64,000 nt of DNA from Burkholderiales bacterium (GCA_015075645.1 JABTUF010000003.1:1-64000), one strand, 5' to 3'; numbered from the stretch's first letter, positions 30,288 through 43,103 are shown. Notes: generated by a model from the letters alone, not told the origin. Numbers and translations: made by a program.

Positions 30288-30713
30288 ATGACCCGATTCG
30301 GCCCACCGAGCCCCGCGCTGGGCCTCCTCCTGTTCGCGCTCTTCCGTCTGGGCGCCGGCGTACTCGCCACGCACTTCATCGTGCTGGATTTCCGGGGCGC
30401 GCCCGACGACCGCGTCGCGGCGGCGCTCTACGCGTCGCTCACCTTCGTCTGCGGCGTCGGCGGCTGCCTCCTGCTCGTCGACGTCGTGTTCGCCTCGTGC
30501 GCGCACGCGCACTTCGCCGGCACTGGGCCGGCGTGCGGACACGGCCTCATCCGGCCCGGGCATCTGGCCGCTTGCTCGCGCCGTCGGCCGGTCGCCCACC
30601 CACGCGTATCGTATGCTCGTCGAATGCCCCGCGACGGCCGGATGGATCGCGCCGACCCGGCGCACTTCGACCTCGTTCGCGCGATCGCCGCCCGGTCGAC
30701 CGCCCGGCCATGA
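30288..30713 (+). CDS. Small hypothetical membrane protein
   Basis: 141 residues, ATG 30288. Two hydrophobic segments (ALGLLLFALFRLGAGVLATHF and AALYASLTFVCGVGGCLLLVDVVF) near the N-terminus, then an Arg/His-rich tail. It overlaps the next gene by four bases. The tail composition looks like out-of-frame sequence, so the true end may be earlier or a frameshift may be present. Confidence 0.4.
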   Translation: MTRFGPPSPALGLLLFALFRLGAGVLATHFIVLDFRGAPDDRVAAALYASLTFVCGVGGCLLLVDVVFASCAHAHFAGTGPACGHGLIRPGHLAACSRRRPVAHPRVSYARRMPRDGRMDRADPAHFDLVRAIAARSTARP

Positions 30714-31162
30714 CGAGATTTGCGGCGTTCATCGTTTGTGCCATGCTCGCGTCCATCGCGCATGGCGGTGACCTGGCGCCGGTCCGCCATGCTTACGTCC
30801 TCCTCGCGGAAGGTTCATCGACGGACTGCGAGAGCTGCTACGTCCCGCTGTTGCTCACGCGCGACCGCATCGCGCCGGGCGTCGGCCAGCGCGGGTACCT
30901 CGTCGTTACCTACCGCAGGGATTCGGTGTGGGAGATCGGCGATGAGCCGGTCCGACTTCGGGAGATCGACGAAGGCCGGAGGACGGTGCGTATCGGCGAG
31001 GTCCGCTACCGGTACGTGGAGATTCACGCCAGCGAAGCCAGGCGATTGCTGCAGCAGCCCGAGGGCGGCCTTCCGGTTCATCGGCCGGGCGCACCGGTGA
31101 AGGAGCATCAGAAAGGCTTGGTCGATCGATGGATTCGGGAACTCGAAGCCGCCGCGCGATAG
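30710..31162 (+). CDS. Hypothetical exported protein
   Basis: 150 residues, ATG 30710 within the stop of the previous ORF. Signal peptide MTRFAAFIVCAMLASIAHGG. The mature part has STDCESCYVPLLLTRDRI (two Cys, perhaps a disulphide), VTYRRDSVWEIGDEPVRLREIDEGRRTVRI and a basic helical tail. No family recognised. Confidence 0.6.
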   Translation: MTRFAAFIVCAMLASIAHGGDLAPVRHAYVLLAEGSSTDCESCYVPLLLTRDRIAPGVGQRGYLVVTYRRDSVWEIGDEPVRLREIDEGRRTVRIGEVRYRYVEIHASEARRLLQQPEGGLPVHRPGAPVKEHQKGLVDRWIRELEAAAR

Positions 31163-31194
31163 GCCGCGTGCCTCCGTCCCCTATCCTCCCGCTC

Positions 31195-31524
31195 GTGCCG
31201 CAGTTTCTCTATCGGCTCCACCCCATGCGTCTCGCGATGCTGAGCGAGGGACCGACCGTGCGCGAGTCCGCGGTCCTGGCAGACCATCTCGCCTATCTGA
31301 CTCGCCTGGCCGAAGAGGGAACCCTCCTCATGGCGGGGCGCACGCTCACCCGCGACGAGCGAACCTTCGGCATCGCGGTGCTCGTGGCCCCGTCCGAAAC
31401 CCACGCCCGGGCGGTCATGGAGAACGACCCCGCGGTCATCCACGGCGTCATGCGGGCGGAGCTCTTTCCCTATCGCATCGCGCTGTGGTCCCGGAGCGGA
31501 CCGGCGCAGGAAGGCGGCCCTTGA
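31195..31524 (+). CDS. YciI-family protein
   Basis: 109 residues from GTG 31195. PQFLYRLHPMRLAMLSEGPT, LADHLAYLTRLAEEGTLLMAGRTLTRDE and PSETHARAVMENDPAVIHGVMRAELFPYRIAL follow the YciI/dimeric alpha-beta barrel pattern with the conserved H and ENDP. Members are small enzymes of mostly unknown reaction. The stop overlaps the start of the next gene (TTGA at 31521-31524). Confidence 0.85.
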   Translation: MPQFLYRLHPMRLAMLSEGPTVRESAVLADHLAYLTRLAEEGTLLMAGRTLTRDERTFGIAVLVAPSETHARAVMENDPAVIHGVMRAELFPYRIALWSRSGPAQEGGP

Positions 31525-32837
31525 TCGCCTCGCTCGTCGCGAACCGGCACCGCGGAGCGCGTGCGGCAGCCTCGGCGCCCATGTTGTCGCTGCTCGCGCC
31601 CGATGCGGTGCGCCAGGTGCGGGCATTCCATCGATCGGTCGAAGGCTACGCGCCCACGCCGCTTCTGCGCCTGCGCAACCTCGCTTCCCGGTTGGGTGTC
31701 AAATCGATCTACGTCAAGGATGAGAGCTTCCGCTTCGGTCTCAACGCATTCAAGGTGCTGGGCGGCAGCTACGCCATCGCTTCGACCCTGGCAGGCAGGC
31801 TCGGCGTGGACATCTCGCGGATGCCCTACGAACGGCTCATCTCCAACGAGGTGCGTCAGCGACTCGGCGACGTGACGTTCGTCACCGCCACCGACGGCAA
31901 CCATGGCCGCGGCGTGGCATGGACCGCACACAAGCTGCGACAGAAGTGCGTGGTGCACATGCCCAGGGGCGCCGCCATCGAGCGTTTGGAGAACATCCGG
32001 GCGTTGGGGGCGAACGCGGACATCGTCGACATGAACTACGACGACGCCGTGCGCCTGTCGAGCCGGGAGGCCGACGAGCACGGCTGGATCCTGGTGCAGG
32101 ACACCGCCTGGCCCGGATACGAGGACATCCCGCGCGCCATCATCCAGGGCTACACGACGCTGCTCGCGGAGACGGTCGAGCAACTGGAGGCCGAGCACGG
32201 CGGCGAGCGGCCGACGCACGTGTTCGTGCAGGCGGGCGTCGGATCCCTCGCGACGGCCGTCGCCGGGTACCTCGCCAACGTCTACGGCTCGTCGAGCGAA
32301 GGCGGGCCGGCGATCGTCGTGGTCGAGCCCGGGAACGCCGCGTGCATCTTCGAGACCCTGCGCGCCGAGGACGGCGCGATCCGCGTCGTGAAGGGCGACC
32401 TCGACACCATCATGGCCGGTTTGGCGTGCGGCGAGCCGGTCACCGTGGGCATCGACCTCCTGGCGAACTGCGTGGACTTCGTCGTGAGCTTGCCCGACTA
32501 CGTCGCGGCGCAGGGCATGCGGGTGCTCTCCAACCCCAGCCGTGCCCGCGACGGCGATCCGGCGGCGCCGCCTCGCGGTCCCGCGGACCGCAACGCCGAC
32601 TCGCGCATCATCTCCGGCGAGTCCGGGGCCGCTCCGCTGGGATTCGCCCATGAGGTGCTCACGCGCCCCGAACTCGCCGACGCGAAGCGCGAGCTGCGCA
32701 TCGACCGCGAGTCCGTCCTGTACTTCATCTCGACCGAAGGCGACACCGATCGTGCCGGATTCGAAGCGATCGTCTACGATGGAGCGCATGCGCATCCGGC
32801 CGCGCGCCAGCGGGCGGCGACGGGCAGCGCGATCTAG
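31521..32837 (+). CDS. dpaL: Diaminopropionate ammonia-lyase
   Basis: 438 residues from TTG 31521, coupled to yciI. A PLP fold-type II enzyme: YVKDESFRFGLNAFKVLGGSYA holds the PLP lysine, FVTATDGNHGRGVAWTAH the Asn-Gly loop, and HVFVQAGVGSLATAVAGYL the phosphate-binding region. The length and the PMLSLLAPDAVRQVRAFHRSVEGYAPTPLL start match YgeX/DpaL, which splits 2,3-diaminopropionate to pyruvate and ammonia. Cytoplasmic. No transporter for the substrate is adjacent. Confidence 0.9.
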   Translation: MIASLVANRHRGARAAASAPMLSLLAPDAVRQVRAFHRSVEGYAPTPLLRLRNLASRLGVKSIYVKDESFRFGLNAFKVLGGSYAIASTLAGRLGVDISRMPYERLISNEVRQRLGDVTFVTATDGNHGRGVAWTAHKLRQKCVVHMPRGAAIERLENIRALGANADIVDMNYDDAVRLSSREADEHGWILVQDTAWPGYEDIPRAIIQGYTTLLAETVEQLEAEHGGERPTHVFVQAGVGSLATAVAGYLANVYGSSSEGGPAIVVVEPGNAACIFETLRAEDGAIRVVKGDLDTIMAGLACGEPVTVGIDLLANCVDFVVSLPDYVAAQGMRVLSNPSRARDGDPAAPPRGPADRNADSRIISGESGAAPLGFAHEVLTRPELADAKRELRIDRESVLYFISTEGDTDRAGFEAIVYDGAHAHPAARQRAATGSAI

Positions 32838-32886
32838 TCGCGCGACGACTCGCCATCTGCACGGCATGTCACGGGGGGGAGGCGAC

Positions 32887-33372
32887 ATGAACGCGCCGGC
32901 GAAGAACACGATCTGCCTGTGGTACGACCGCGACGCCGAGAGCGCCGCGCGCTTCTACGCCGAGACCTTCCCCGACTCGTTCGTCGGCGCGGTCCATCGC
33001 GCGCCGGGCGACTTCCCATCCGGGAAGAAGGGGGATGTCTTGACCGTCGAGTTCACCGTGATGGGCATTCCCTGCCTCGGGCTCAATGGCGGGCCGGCGT
33101 TTCGGCACAACGAAGCGTTCTCCTTCCAGGTCGCCACCACGGACCAGGCCGAGACCGACCGCTACTGGAACGCGATCGTCGGCAACGGCGGACAGGAGAG
33201 CGACTGCGGCTGGTGCAAGGACAGGTGGGGGGTGTCGTGGCAGATCACGCCGATCGCCCTGATAGAGGCCTACACGAATCCCGATCGCGCCGTTGCCAGG
33301 CGCGCGTTCGATGCGATGATGACGATGAAGAAGATCGACGTCGCCGCGATCGAGGCGGCCGTTCGCGGCTGA
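32887..33372 (+). CDS. VOC-superfamily protein (PhnB-like)
   Basis: 161 residues; ATG 32887. TICLWYDRDAESAARFYAETFPDSFVGAVHRAPGD, VLTVEFTVMGIPCLGLNGGPAF, HNEAFSFQVATTDQAETDRYWNAI and CGWCKDRWGVSWQITP are the PhnB/3-demethylubiquinone-methyltransferase-like VOC pattern. These proteins are usually metal-binding, with an unknown reaction. Confidence 0.88.
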   Translation: MNAPAKNTICLWYDRDAESAARFYAETFPDSFVGAVHRAPGDFPSGKKGDVLTVEFTVMGIPCLGLNGGPAFRHNEAFSFQVATTDQAETDRYWNAIVGNGGQESDCGWCKDRWGVSWQITPIALIEAYTNPDRAVARRAFDAMMTMKKIDVAAIEAAVRG

Positions 33373-33501
33373 GTTGGGCGGGGAAGGCGGAAGGGCGCCC
33401 GATCGCGTCGTCGCGGTTGCACCCGGCGCTGCGCTGTCCACGCGTTCACTGTCGTCGCATGAACGGCACGCCGCCGGCCGGTCCATTGGAGGAGGAGCAG
33501 C

Positions 33502-33807
33502 ATGGCAAAGGGCTACTGGATCGTCCGCGTCGACATCGCGGATCCCGAACGCTACAAGCAATACATCGCCGCGAACGCGAAACCGCTGGCCCGGTACGGC
33601 GCGCGCTTTCTCGTCAGGGGCGGCGCGTTCGAGAGCGTCGAAGGCTCGGCCCGCTCGCGCAACGCCGTCATCGAATTTCCGAGCTACCGGGCCGCGCTGG
33701 ACTGCTGGCGCTCGCCCGAGTATCAGCAGGCGATGAGCCTGCGCGTGCCGGTCTCGACGGCGGACCTCGTCATCATCGAAGGGTACGACGGTCCGCAGCC
33801 CGCGTGA
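33502..33807 (+). CDS. DUF1330 protein
   Basis: 101 residues. ATG 33502 follows GGAGGAG. KGYWIVRVDIADPERYKQYIAANAKPL, YGARFLVRGGAFESVEG and VIEFPSYRAALDCWRSPEYQQAMSLR are the DUF1330 signature, a ferredoxin-like stress-related small protein of unknown function. Confidence 0.9.
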   Translation: MAKGYWIVRVDIADPERYKQYIAANAKPLARYGARFLVRGGAFESVEGSARSRNAVIEFPSYRAALDCWRSPEYQQAMSLRVPVSTADLVIIEGYDGPQPA

Positions 33808-33876
33808 GGCGAGGCCTCGGGGGCACGCCATGCCAACGTCGGCAAGCCGCACTCTGCCGATGCGCGACGGCGCGGT

Positions 33877-34251
33877 CTATCGCCCCATGCGCTGATGGTA
33901 GGCCGCGGTAACGCGCTGGATGAGTCCCGGGTCGCTGTTGTTCGCCCGCCGCGACGTGAACTCGACGCGCACCGAGCCGTCCGCCTGCTGGCTGACCCGG
34001 GCGACGATGTCCGCGTCGGGGCGGCTGCCGACGGCGGTGCCCGTCGCGCGGTCCTGGCTCGTGATCGCGAGGCCGCTGTCCTGCAACGCTCCGATCGCGG
34101 CCGCCCACGAGCGGTCGAAGCTCGCGGGCACGCTGTAGCCGGCATCCACCGGGTAGGGCGCGACGACGCAACCGGCGGGTGCGAGTACCGCGAGCGACAG
34201 CGCGAGCACGAGAGGCAGGCGACTTCCCGATGCAAGACGGAAACGGAGCAT
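33877..34251 (-). CDS. Putative lipoprotein
   Basis: 124 residues, ATG 34251 on the minus strand. N-terminal signal LVLALSLAVLAPAGC with a lipobox (APAGC, Cys ~residue 26). The rest (FDRSWAAAIGALQDSGLAITSQDRATGTAVGSRPDADIVARV) resembles a small domain found in outer-membrane lipoproteins. The upstream frame is open but starts inside unlikely sequence. Function unknown. Confidence 0.7.
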   Translation of the reverse strand: MLRFRLASGSRLPLVLALSLAVLAPAGCVVAPYPVDAGYSVPASFDRSWAAAIGALQDSGLAITSQDRATGTAVGSRPDADIVARVSQQADGSVRVEFTSRRANNSDPGLIQRVTAAYHQRMGR

Positions 34252-34597
34252 GACGAAACCTCGACGAGGGCGCGCGCGGCGCAATGGCGCAATGATCGAT
34301 CCGGGGCGCGCGCAAGTAAAGTGCAGTCGCCCGACATGCGAACGGGCCGGAATCCCGGCCGTTGCCGGAGTGCCGCGCGCTCGTCGCCGGGCACGCGGGT
34401 CGTCTCGCCGACCAGCATCGCCCGCGCAGTCGAACTGGAAGCGGCCCTTGCAGGTCGTCATGCTGGTGACGATGCCGGACAGCATGCCGGTGCGCGTTGC
34501 GATGTCGTTCGACGGATCGAGTCACGCCCACACGCGGGAATCGAGCACGCGCTTCAGCGCGTCGACGAGTGCGGTCGCGTCCATGGTGCGGCCTCCG
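34252..34597. other. Intergenic stretch without a convincing gene
   Basis: Minus-strand fragments MDATALVDALKRVLDSRVWA and SNDIATRTGMLSGIVTSM, followed by TCKGRFQFDCAG, read like protein, but they lie in different frames with stops between. This could be a decayed gene or the edge of one. No promoter or terminator was recognised. Confidence 0.4.
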
Positions 34598-36235
<1,638 letters not shown>

Positions 36236-36378
36236 GCGTGTCGCGCGGGCGCCAGGCCGGCGTCCGCGGGGTTGCGATTATACGGGGGATGCTCGCCCGC
36301 CCCGAGGAACGACACGCGTCGCGGGGCGAGATCCATGTCCGGGCCTGCGGGCCTTGCGCAGGCGCGACTGCCGGCGAA

Positions 36379-38676
36379 TTACGGCAGCGCGCACATCGTG
36401 ATTCCCTCGTCGATCGACCCCTGCGCGACCATCTGCGCGCGGACCGCGGGATCGGTCGTGTAGCGATGGTTGGTGTCGAGGCGATGGTTCCACAGCCGCC
36501 ACACCGGCACGCGCGACGGCGGGCAGGTGCCGTTCACCGGAACGTCGATGACGAACGCGCTGCCGGTCTCGTAGATGAAGCCGCGGTACCAGTCGTAGAC
36601 GGGGTTCGCGGGATTGGTCGCCGCGTCGTAGATCGCGTCGCATTCGTCCGCGCGCGCGGAATAGAAGTGCGAATTGCCCTTCGCGGGCGGAATGTAGAAG
36701 CGGCACACGCCCGAGAGTCCCGACTGGGCGCCGGCGTAGGCGTAGAACCCGCGGCCGGTTCGCGCCCAGCCGGGGATCGCGCCCGAATCGAGCGCCCACA
36801 CGTCCGGCTGCGACTCCGCCGCGATGAAGTAGTGGTCGAGCGCGGCGCTGTAGAACTCGATCACGCGCACTTTCGCCACCGCCAGCATCCGGATCGATTC
36901 CAGCACCGCGTAGTACGCGTTGACGATGCCGGCGCCGCAGTCGCCGTCCGTCCGGCAGGCGGAGTTCGGCGAGAAGTTCATCGACGTGTCCGCCATGATG
37001 CCTTTCATCTGGGCGGGCGTGAGCGACGGGTTGACCGCGAGCATCAGCGAGGCGACGCCCGACACGTGCGGCGCGGCCATGCTGGTGCCGTGGTACCAGG
37101 CGAACCCGTAGTCGCCGGACGCGGCTTCCGTGCTGGTGTCGACCGTCGACAGGATGTCCTCGGTCTCGTCGTCGTAGCGGTTCTTGTCGCCGCCCGGCGC
37201 CGCGATGTCGGCGTAGACGCTGTAGTTCGAGTAGCTGGCGCGCAGTCCGCGCGAGTCGGTCGCGACGACGGTGCTGACGCCGTAGCAGCTCGCCGGCGTG
37301 TAGAGATCGGCGTCGTCGTTCTCGTTGCCCGCGGACACGGCGATGAAAGCCCCGCGCGCGAGCGTGGCGTCGATCAGCGCCTGCCGCTGCGGCGAACACT
37401 CGCCCTTGCCGCCGAGACTCATGTTGATCACGCGCGCGGGCGACGGATTGTCCGGCACGCCGGGAATCGAGCCGCCGGCGGCCCAGAACATGCCCTCGTT
37501 GATGTCGACCGTCGAGCCGCCGCAGGGCCCGAGGACGCGTACCGCGATGAGCCCCGACACGTGGTTGATGCCGGCCGTCCCGTAGCCGTTGTTCGCACTC
37601 GCGCCGATGGTGCCGGCGACGTGCGAACCGTGCCAACTGCTGTCTTCCGGCGCCTCGCCGTCGCCGCACTCGTCCTGGAGCGACCAGTCGCCCGGATCGG
37701 TCGGATCGGGATCGCGTGCGCCGCCGTCGCGCACCGGATCGTCGTCGCTCACGAAGTCGTAGCCGCCGACCCAGCGGCCGGCGAGATCCGGGTGCATCGT
37801 GCCGCCGGTGTCGACGATCGCGATGCGGATCGACGGCGAGCCGACGGTGATCGCCCAGGCCTGCGCGGCGTCGATGCCGTACCAGTCGCCGTTCACCGGA
37901 TCGTCGAGATCCCACTGGTAGCCCAACTGGTAGTAGGGGTCGTTCGGATGGAAGGCCGCCTGCGGGCGTTCGCGGAACACGGGCTCGGCGCGAAGGACGC
38001 CCGGAGCGGCCTCGAGCGCCTCGGCGATCGCGCGGGCGCGCGCGCCATCGACCGGCCGCTCGATCTCGACGACCCACGCGCCGTCAGCGGTCGCGCGGAC
38101 GACGCGCATCGGGAGGCCGGCAGCTTCCGTCAGCATCCGGTCGTGGTCGGCGGAGAGCTTCCCGTTCTCGGAGGCGAGCTTCGCGCTCGCGGGGTCGGAG
38201 AACTTCACCACGAACCGGCGGACGCGCTGGCCGTCGTTCTGCGACTTCATGCGCGACTTCGCTTCCGGACTCAGGCGCGAGGCGCGCTCGACGTCGGCCC
38301 GCAGCACCTCGGGGAGCCGCGAAAGCGCGGCGGCGACGGCGCGCGCTTCCGCGGGCGTCGCGGGCTCGGCGAGCACCAGCACCTGGTCGCCGCTGCGGGT
38401 CGGGGCGTCGACCGTGAACGCCCGGCCCGCGGCGGCGCGCAGTTCCTCGAGCATTCGGCCGGACACGCGCTCGCCCTGCGGCGGATGCAGCGAGGGCTGC
38501 AGGCGCACGACGATGCGCGTGACCGCAGGCGCCGCCTTCGCCGCGGATGCCGTGGCGTGGGCGTCCGGAGGCGCGGCGAGGGCGGGCGCGGTGAAGAACG
38601 TCGCGCCGGCGGCGAGGGTGAAGCAGGCGGCGATGCGAACGGCGCGATGCGCCGACGGTGCGCGAGCACGCGGCAT
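36379..38676 (-). CDS. Secreted subtilisin-like serine protease (S8) with C-terminal DUF5648-type domain
   Basis: 765 residues, ATG 38676 on the minus strand. Signal peptide to about residue 34 (ACFTLAAGATFFTAPALAA). An N-terminal propeptide-like region precedes the catalytic domain, with D289 (IAIVDTGG), H349 (WHGSHVAGT), N451 (SAGNEND) and S532 (GTSMAAPHVSG). From ~residue 590 a domain with IEFYSAALDHYFIAAESQ, GFYAYAGAQSGLSGVCRFYIPP and HFYSARADECD resembles DUF5648, seen in secreted proteins. It probably acts outside the cell. All catalytic residues are present. It is divergent from dinB with 132 bp between starts. Confidence 0.93.
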   Translation of the reverse strand: MPRARAPSAHRAVRIAACFTLAAGATFFTAPALAAPPDAHATASAAKAAPAVTRIVVRLQPSLHPPQGERVSGRMLEELRAAAGRAFTVDAPTRSGDQVLVLAEPATPAEARAVAAALSRLPEVLRADVERASRLSPEAKSRMKSQNDGQRVRRFVVKFSDPASAKLASENGKLSADHDRMLTEAAGLPMRVVRATADGAWVVEIERPVDGARARAIAEALEAAPGVLRAEPVFRERPQAAFHPNDPYYQLGYQWDLDDPVNGDWYGIDAAQAWAITVGSPSIRIAIVDTGGTMHPDLAGRWVGGYDFVSDDDPVRDGGARDPDPTDPGDWSLQDECGDGEAPEDSSWHGSHVAGTIGASANNGYGTAGINHVSGLIAVRVLGPCGGSTVDINEGMFWAAGGSIPGVPDNPSPARVINMSLGGKGECSPQRQALIDATLARGAFIAVSAGNENDDADLYTPASCYGVSTVVATDSRGLRASYSNYSVYADIAAPGGDKNRYDDETEDILSTVDTSTEAASGDYGFAWYHGTSMAAPHVSGVASLMLAVNPSLTPAQMKGIMADTSMNFSPNSACRTDGDCGAGIVNAYYAVLESIRMLAVAKVRVIEFYSAALDHYFIAAESQPDVWALDSGAIPGWARTGRGFYAYAGAQSGLSGVCRFYIPPAKGNSHFYSARADECDAIYDAATNPANPVYDWYRGFIYETGSAFVIDVPVNGTCPPSRVPVWRLWNHRLDTNHRYTTDPAVRAQMVAQGSIDEGITMCALP

Positions 38677-38808
38677 GGCATGGACTCCCCTGGTCCGTGG
38701 CTTCGCCCCGGGAGATCGCTCGCCGGGGCTTCGGCGAGCATAGTCCAACGCGGATCCGGCGGGTATCCCGTTCGGCGCCCCGGGCTGCGGGATAATCGGA
38801 CCGCACCG

Positions 38809-40002
38809 ATGTCCGGCCCGCGACTCATCGCGCATCTCGACATGGACGCGTTCTACGCGTCGGTCGAACTCTTGCGCTATCCGGACCTGGCCGGGCTGCC
38901 GGTGGTGATCGGCGGCGGACGCGCGTCGGTGCCGCAGGAGAGCGTCGATCCGGCGACCGGAGTCGTGTCGCGGCGCTACCAGCGGCTCGCGGGCTATGCG
39001 GGACGCGGCGTGATCACGACGGCGACCTACGCGGCCCGCAAGCTCGGCGTCGGTTCCGCGATGGGATTGATGAAGGCGGCGAAGCTCGCGCCCGACGCGA
39101 TCCTGCTGCCGGCGGACTTCGACGCGTACCGGGCGGCTTCGCGTGCGTTCAAGGCGGCGGTGCGGGCGATCGCGCCGGTCATCGAGGACCGGGGCATCGA
39201 CGAGATCTACCTCGACCTCTCCGGGGTGCGCCTGCCGGAGCACGAAGGCGAACCGGAGGACGACGCCGACGCATGGTGGCGCGCGCGCGACGTCGCCCGC
39301 GCGCTCAAGGACGCGGTGCGCGCGGCCACCTCGCTCACCTGCTCGGTCGCGGTCGCGCCGAACAAGCTCGTCGCGAAGATCGCTTCCGACCTCGACAAGC
39401 CGGACGGGCTCACCGTCGTGCGCGAAGCGGACATACCGGCGGTGATCTGGCCGCTGCCGGCGAAGCGCATCAACGGGATCGGGCCGAAGGCGGCGTCGCG
39501 CCTGGAGCGGCTCGGCATCGCCACGATCGGCGAACTCGCCTACGCCGATCGCGGGAAGCTCGAGTCGGTGTTCGGCGCGGGCTATGCGCGCTGGATGATC
39601 GACGCGGCGAACGGCCGCGACGACCGCCCGGTGGTGACCGAGAGCGAACCGCGCTCGATCTCGCGCGAGACGACCTTCGAGCGCGACCTGTCGGTGAAGC
39701 GCGACCGCGCCGAGCTCACGCGCGTGTTCACCTGGCTGTGCGAGCACGTCGCGGGCGACCTCGTCCGCAAGGGCTACGCGACGCGCACGATCGGCGTGAA
39801 GCTCCGCTTCGACGACTTCTCGACGGTCACGCGCGACCAGACGATCGAGGCGCCGACCCAGGACGCGCGCGCGATCCGGCGGGCGGCCGGCGAATGCCTG
39901 AAGCGGGTCCCACTGGGGCGGCGGATCCGGCTGATCGGCGTGCGTGCGGGGTCGCTCGAAGCGTTCCGTCGAGGAAGCGAGGATCCTCGATCGATCGCGT
40001 GA
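38809..40002 (+). CDS. dinB: DNA polymerase IV (Y-family)
   Basis: 397 residues, ATG 38809. AHLDMDAFYASVELLRYPDLAGLPVVIGGG is the start of the palm with catalytic Asp. EDRGIDEIYLDLSG holds the second acidic pair. VAPNKLVAKIASDLDKPDGL and RINGIGPKAASRLERLGIATIGELA (HhH) follow, then the little-finger domain (SISRETTFERDL). Compared with E. coli DinB there is a ~25-residue insertion after the GGG loop (residues ~35-60) as I know it from Burkholderiales enzymes. It bypasses lesions under SOS; no LexA box was checked with confidence. Confidence 0.94.
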   Translation: MSGPRLIAHLDMDAFYASVELLRYPDLAGLPVVIGGGRASVPQESVDPATGVVSRRYQRLAGYAGRGVITTATYAARKLGVGSAMGLMKAAKLAPDAILLPADFDAYRAASRAFKAAVRAIAPVIEDRGIDEIYLDLSGVRLPEHEGEPEDDADAWWRARDVARALKDAVRAATSLTCSVAVAPNKLVAKIASDLDKPDGLTVVREADIPAVIWPLPAKRINGIGPKAASRLERLGIATIGELAYADRGKLESVFGAGYARWMIDAANGRDDRPVVTESEPRSISRETTFERDLSVKRDRAELTRVFTWLCEHVAGDLVRKGYATRTIGVKLRFDDFSTVTRDQTIEAPTQDARAIRRAAGECLKRVPLGRRIRLIGVRAGSLEAFRRGSEDPRSIA

Positions 40003-40040
40003 ACTCCCGAGCCTTCGCGCGCCGGTCGCCGGTCCGGTGA

Positions 40041-42185
<2,145 letters not shown>

Positions 42186-42213
42186 CGCCACGCGGCGGCC
42201 GGCGAGACCGTGG

Positions 42214-42231
42214 GTCAGGCTTGAGCCTGAC
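42214..42231. repeat. Short palindromic repeat (REP-like) 1
   Basis: GTCAGGCTTGAGCCTGAC, a perfect 8-bp-arm palindrome with TG spacer, in the gap after the reductase gene. The identical unit recurs at 42312. Confidence 0.7.
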
Positions 42232-42258
42232 GGGGTTCGCCGAGTCTCGGCGAGAAGC

Positions 42259-42276
42259 GTCCGACTGAAGTCGGAC
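42259..42276. repeat. Short palindromic repeat (REP-like) 2
   Basis: GTCCGACTGAAGTCGGAC, followed by CTAC; the same architecture as its neighbours but with a different arm sequence. Confidence 0.7.
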
Positions 42277-42311
42277 CTACGAGGACTGCGAGATGTCGCG
42301 GGTTCCGGTAG

Positions 42312-42329
42312 GTCAGGCTTGAGCCTGAC
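42312..42329. repeat. Short palindromic repeat (REP-like) 3
   Basis: Second perfect copy of GTCAGGCTTGAGCCTGAC, preceded by GGTAG. The three units sit within 116 bp. Confidence 0.7.
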
Positions 42330-42479
42330 GCCTTTCGCTTCAATCCGGCGCTTCACGGGCGGTGTTGCGTTTTCGCCACGCGCCGCGTGTCGCGATCGCG
42401 AAATTGCTGGAGTCGTCGCGGGGCCCTCGTTAGAATTCGATCCTCGCTCGCACGAGCGCCACCGCACGACGACGCAACC

Positions 42480-42575
42480 ATGACCCCGACGATGAACCTT
42501 CCCGTTGCCCTCCAGGCGCACTGCGCCCGGATCGGCATGGGCATGCGCATCGGCGGCAGCATCGTCCTGCGGTAG
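42480..42575 (+). CDS. Candidate 31-residue peptide ORF upstream of the BMP transporter
   Basis: ATG 42480 to TAG 42575: MTPTMNLPVALQAHCARIG then MGMRIGGSIVLR. A perfect hairpin (42578-42602) starts two bases after the stop. No clear Shine-Dalgarno sequence is visible. The ORF/hairpin arrangement resembles a leader peptide, but coding is unproven. Confidence 0.3.
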   Translation: MTPTMNLPVALQAHCARIGMGMRIGGSIVLR

Positions 42576-42577
42576 TT

Positions 42578-42602
42578 CCCCGGCCCACGCGGTCCGCCGG
42601 GG
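42578..42602 (+). terminator. Hairpin after the first small ORF
   Basis: CCCCGGC (42578-42584) pairs with GCCGGGG (42596-42602). There is no T-run, so it could be an attenuator-like or structural element rather than a simple terminator. Confidence 0.35.
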
Positions 42603-42712
42603 CGCCGGCGGCATCGACGAAGGGCCAGTCGTTTCCCATCTTCGTCCGTGTTCCGCCGCGCGTGCGGCCGTTCGACTTCGCTCGCCCGCGCGAGCATGAC
42701 GAGGAGGATTCC

Positions 42713-42778
42713 ATGCCCATGACGACTTCCGACCTGCACTCTTGCGACCGGCCGACGGAGCCGGGAACGATGCGCTGA
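42713..42778 (+). CDS. Candidate 21-residue peptide ORF
   Basis: ATG 42713 has a good ribosome site (GAGGAGG at 42701-42707) and encodes MPMTTSDLHSCDRPTEPGTM plus Arg. A strong hairpin follows 20 bp after the stop. The site and the hairpin make translation plausible; the function is unknown. Confidence 0.35.
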   Translation: MPMTTSDLHSCDRPTEPGTMR

Positions 42779-42797
42779 CCCGCGCATCGTCTCCTCC

Positions 42798-42839
42798 GAC
42801 CGGGCCCGGTCGCCGCAAGGCGCCGGGCCCGGTCGTTTC
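42798..42839 (+). terminator. Strong hairpin after the second small ORF
   Basis: GACCGGGCCCGG (42798-42809) and CCGGGCCCGGTC (42823-42834) form a perfect 12-bp stem, followed by GTTTC. A plausible factor-independent terminator or attenuator between the reductase side and the BMP operon. Confidence 0.55.
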
Positions 42840-42854
42840 CGGGCGTCCGACGCG

Positions 42855-43103
42855 ATGGCTTTCATCATCACGACATGCGAGGCACCCAGAATGGCACGAC
42901 GAAACGAAACCCCGGAACGGCCGCACGGCCGCGCGGACCTCGAGTACGCCGGCAGCGGCAAGGCGGGCGCCTGGTTTCGCGGGCGCGACGGACTGGACGT
43001 CAGGCTCGCGGCGCCCGAGCGGGAGCTTTCCGTCCAGCGCGAGCGGCTGTCGGTGCTGGGCTTCGCGCTCGCGTTCCTCGCGAGCGGCGAGCGGCCGCGA
43101 TGA
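42855..43103 (+). CDS. Small hypothetical protein
   Basis: 82 residues from ATG 42855 (or 70 from ATG 42891). GRADLEYAGSGKAGAWFRGRDGLDVRLAAPERELSVQRERLSVLGFALAFLASGERPR has a natural amino-acid mix and GC-ended codons. No family recognised and no clear ribosome site. Confidence 0.4.
   Translation: MAFIITTCEAPRMARRNETPERPHGRADLEYAGSGKAGAWFRGRDGLDVRLAAPERELSVQRERLSVLGFALAFLASGERPR

Noticed and set aside
36238..40002. 1254-codon plus-strand ORF and the 1241-codon minus-strand ORF
   Set aside because: They are extensions of, or antisense to, the S8 protease and dinB; the parts outside those genes have Arg/Ala/Pro-rich shadow composition and no motifs.
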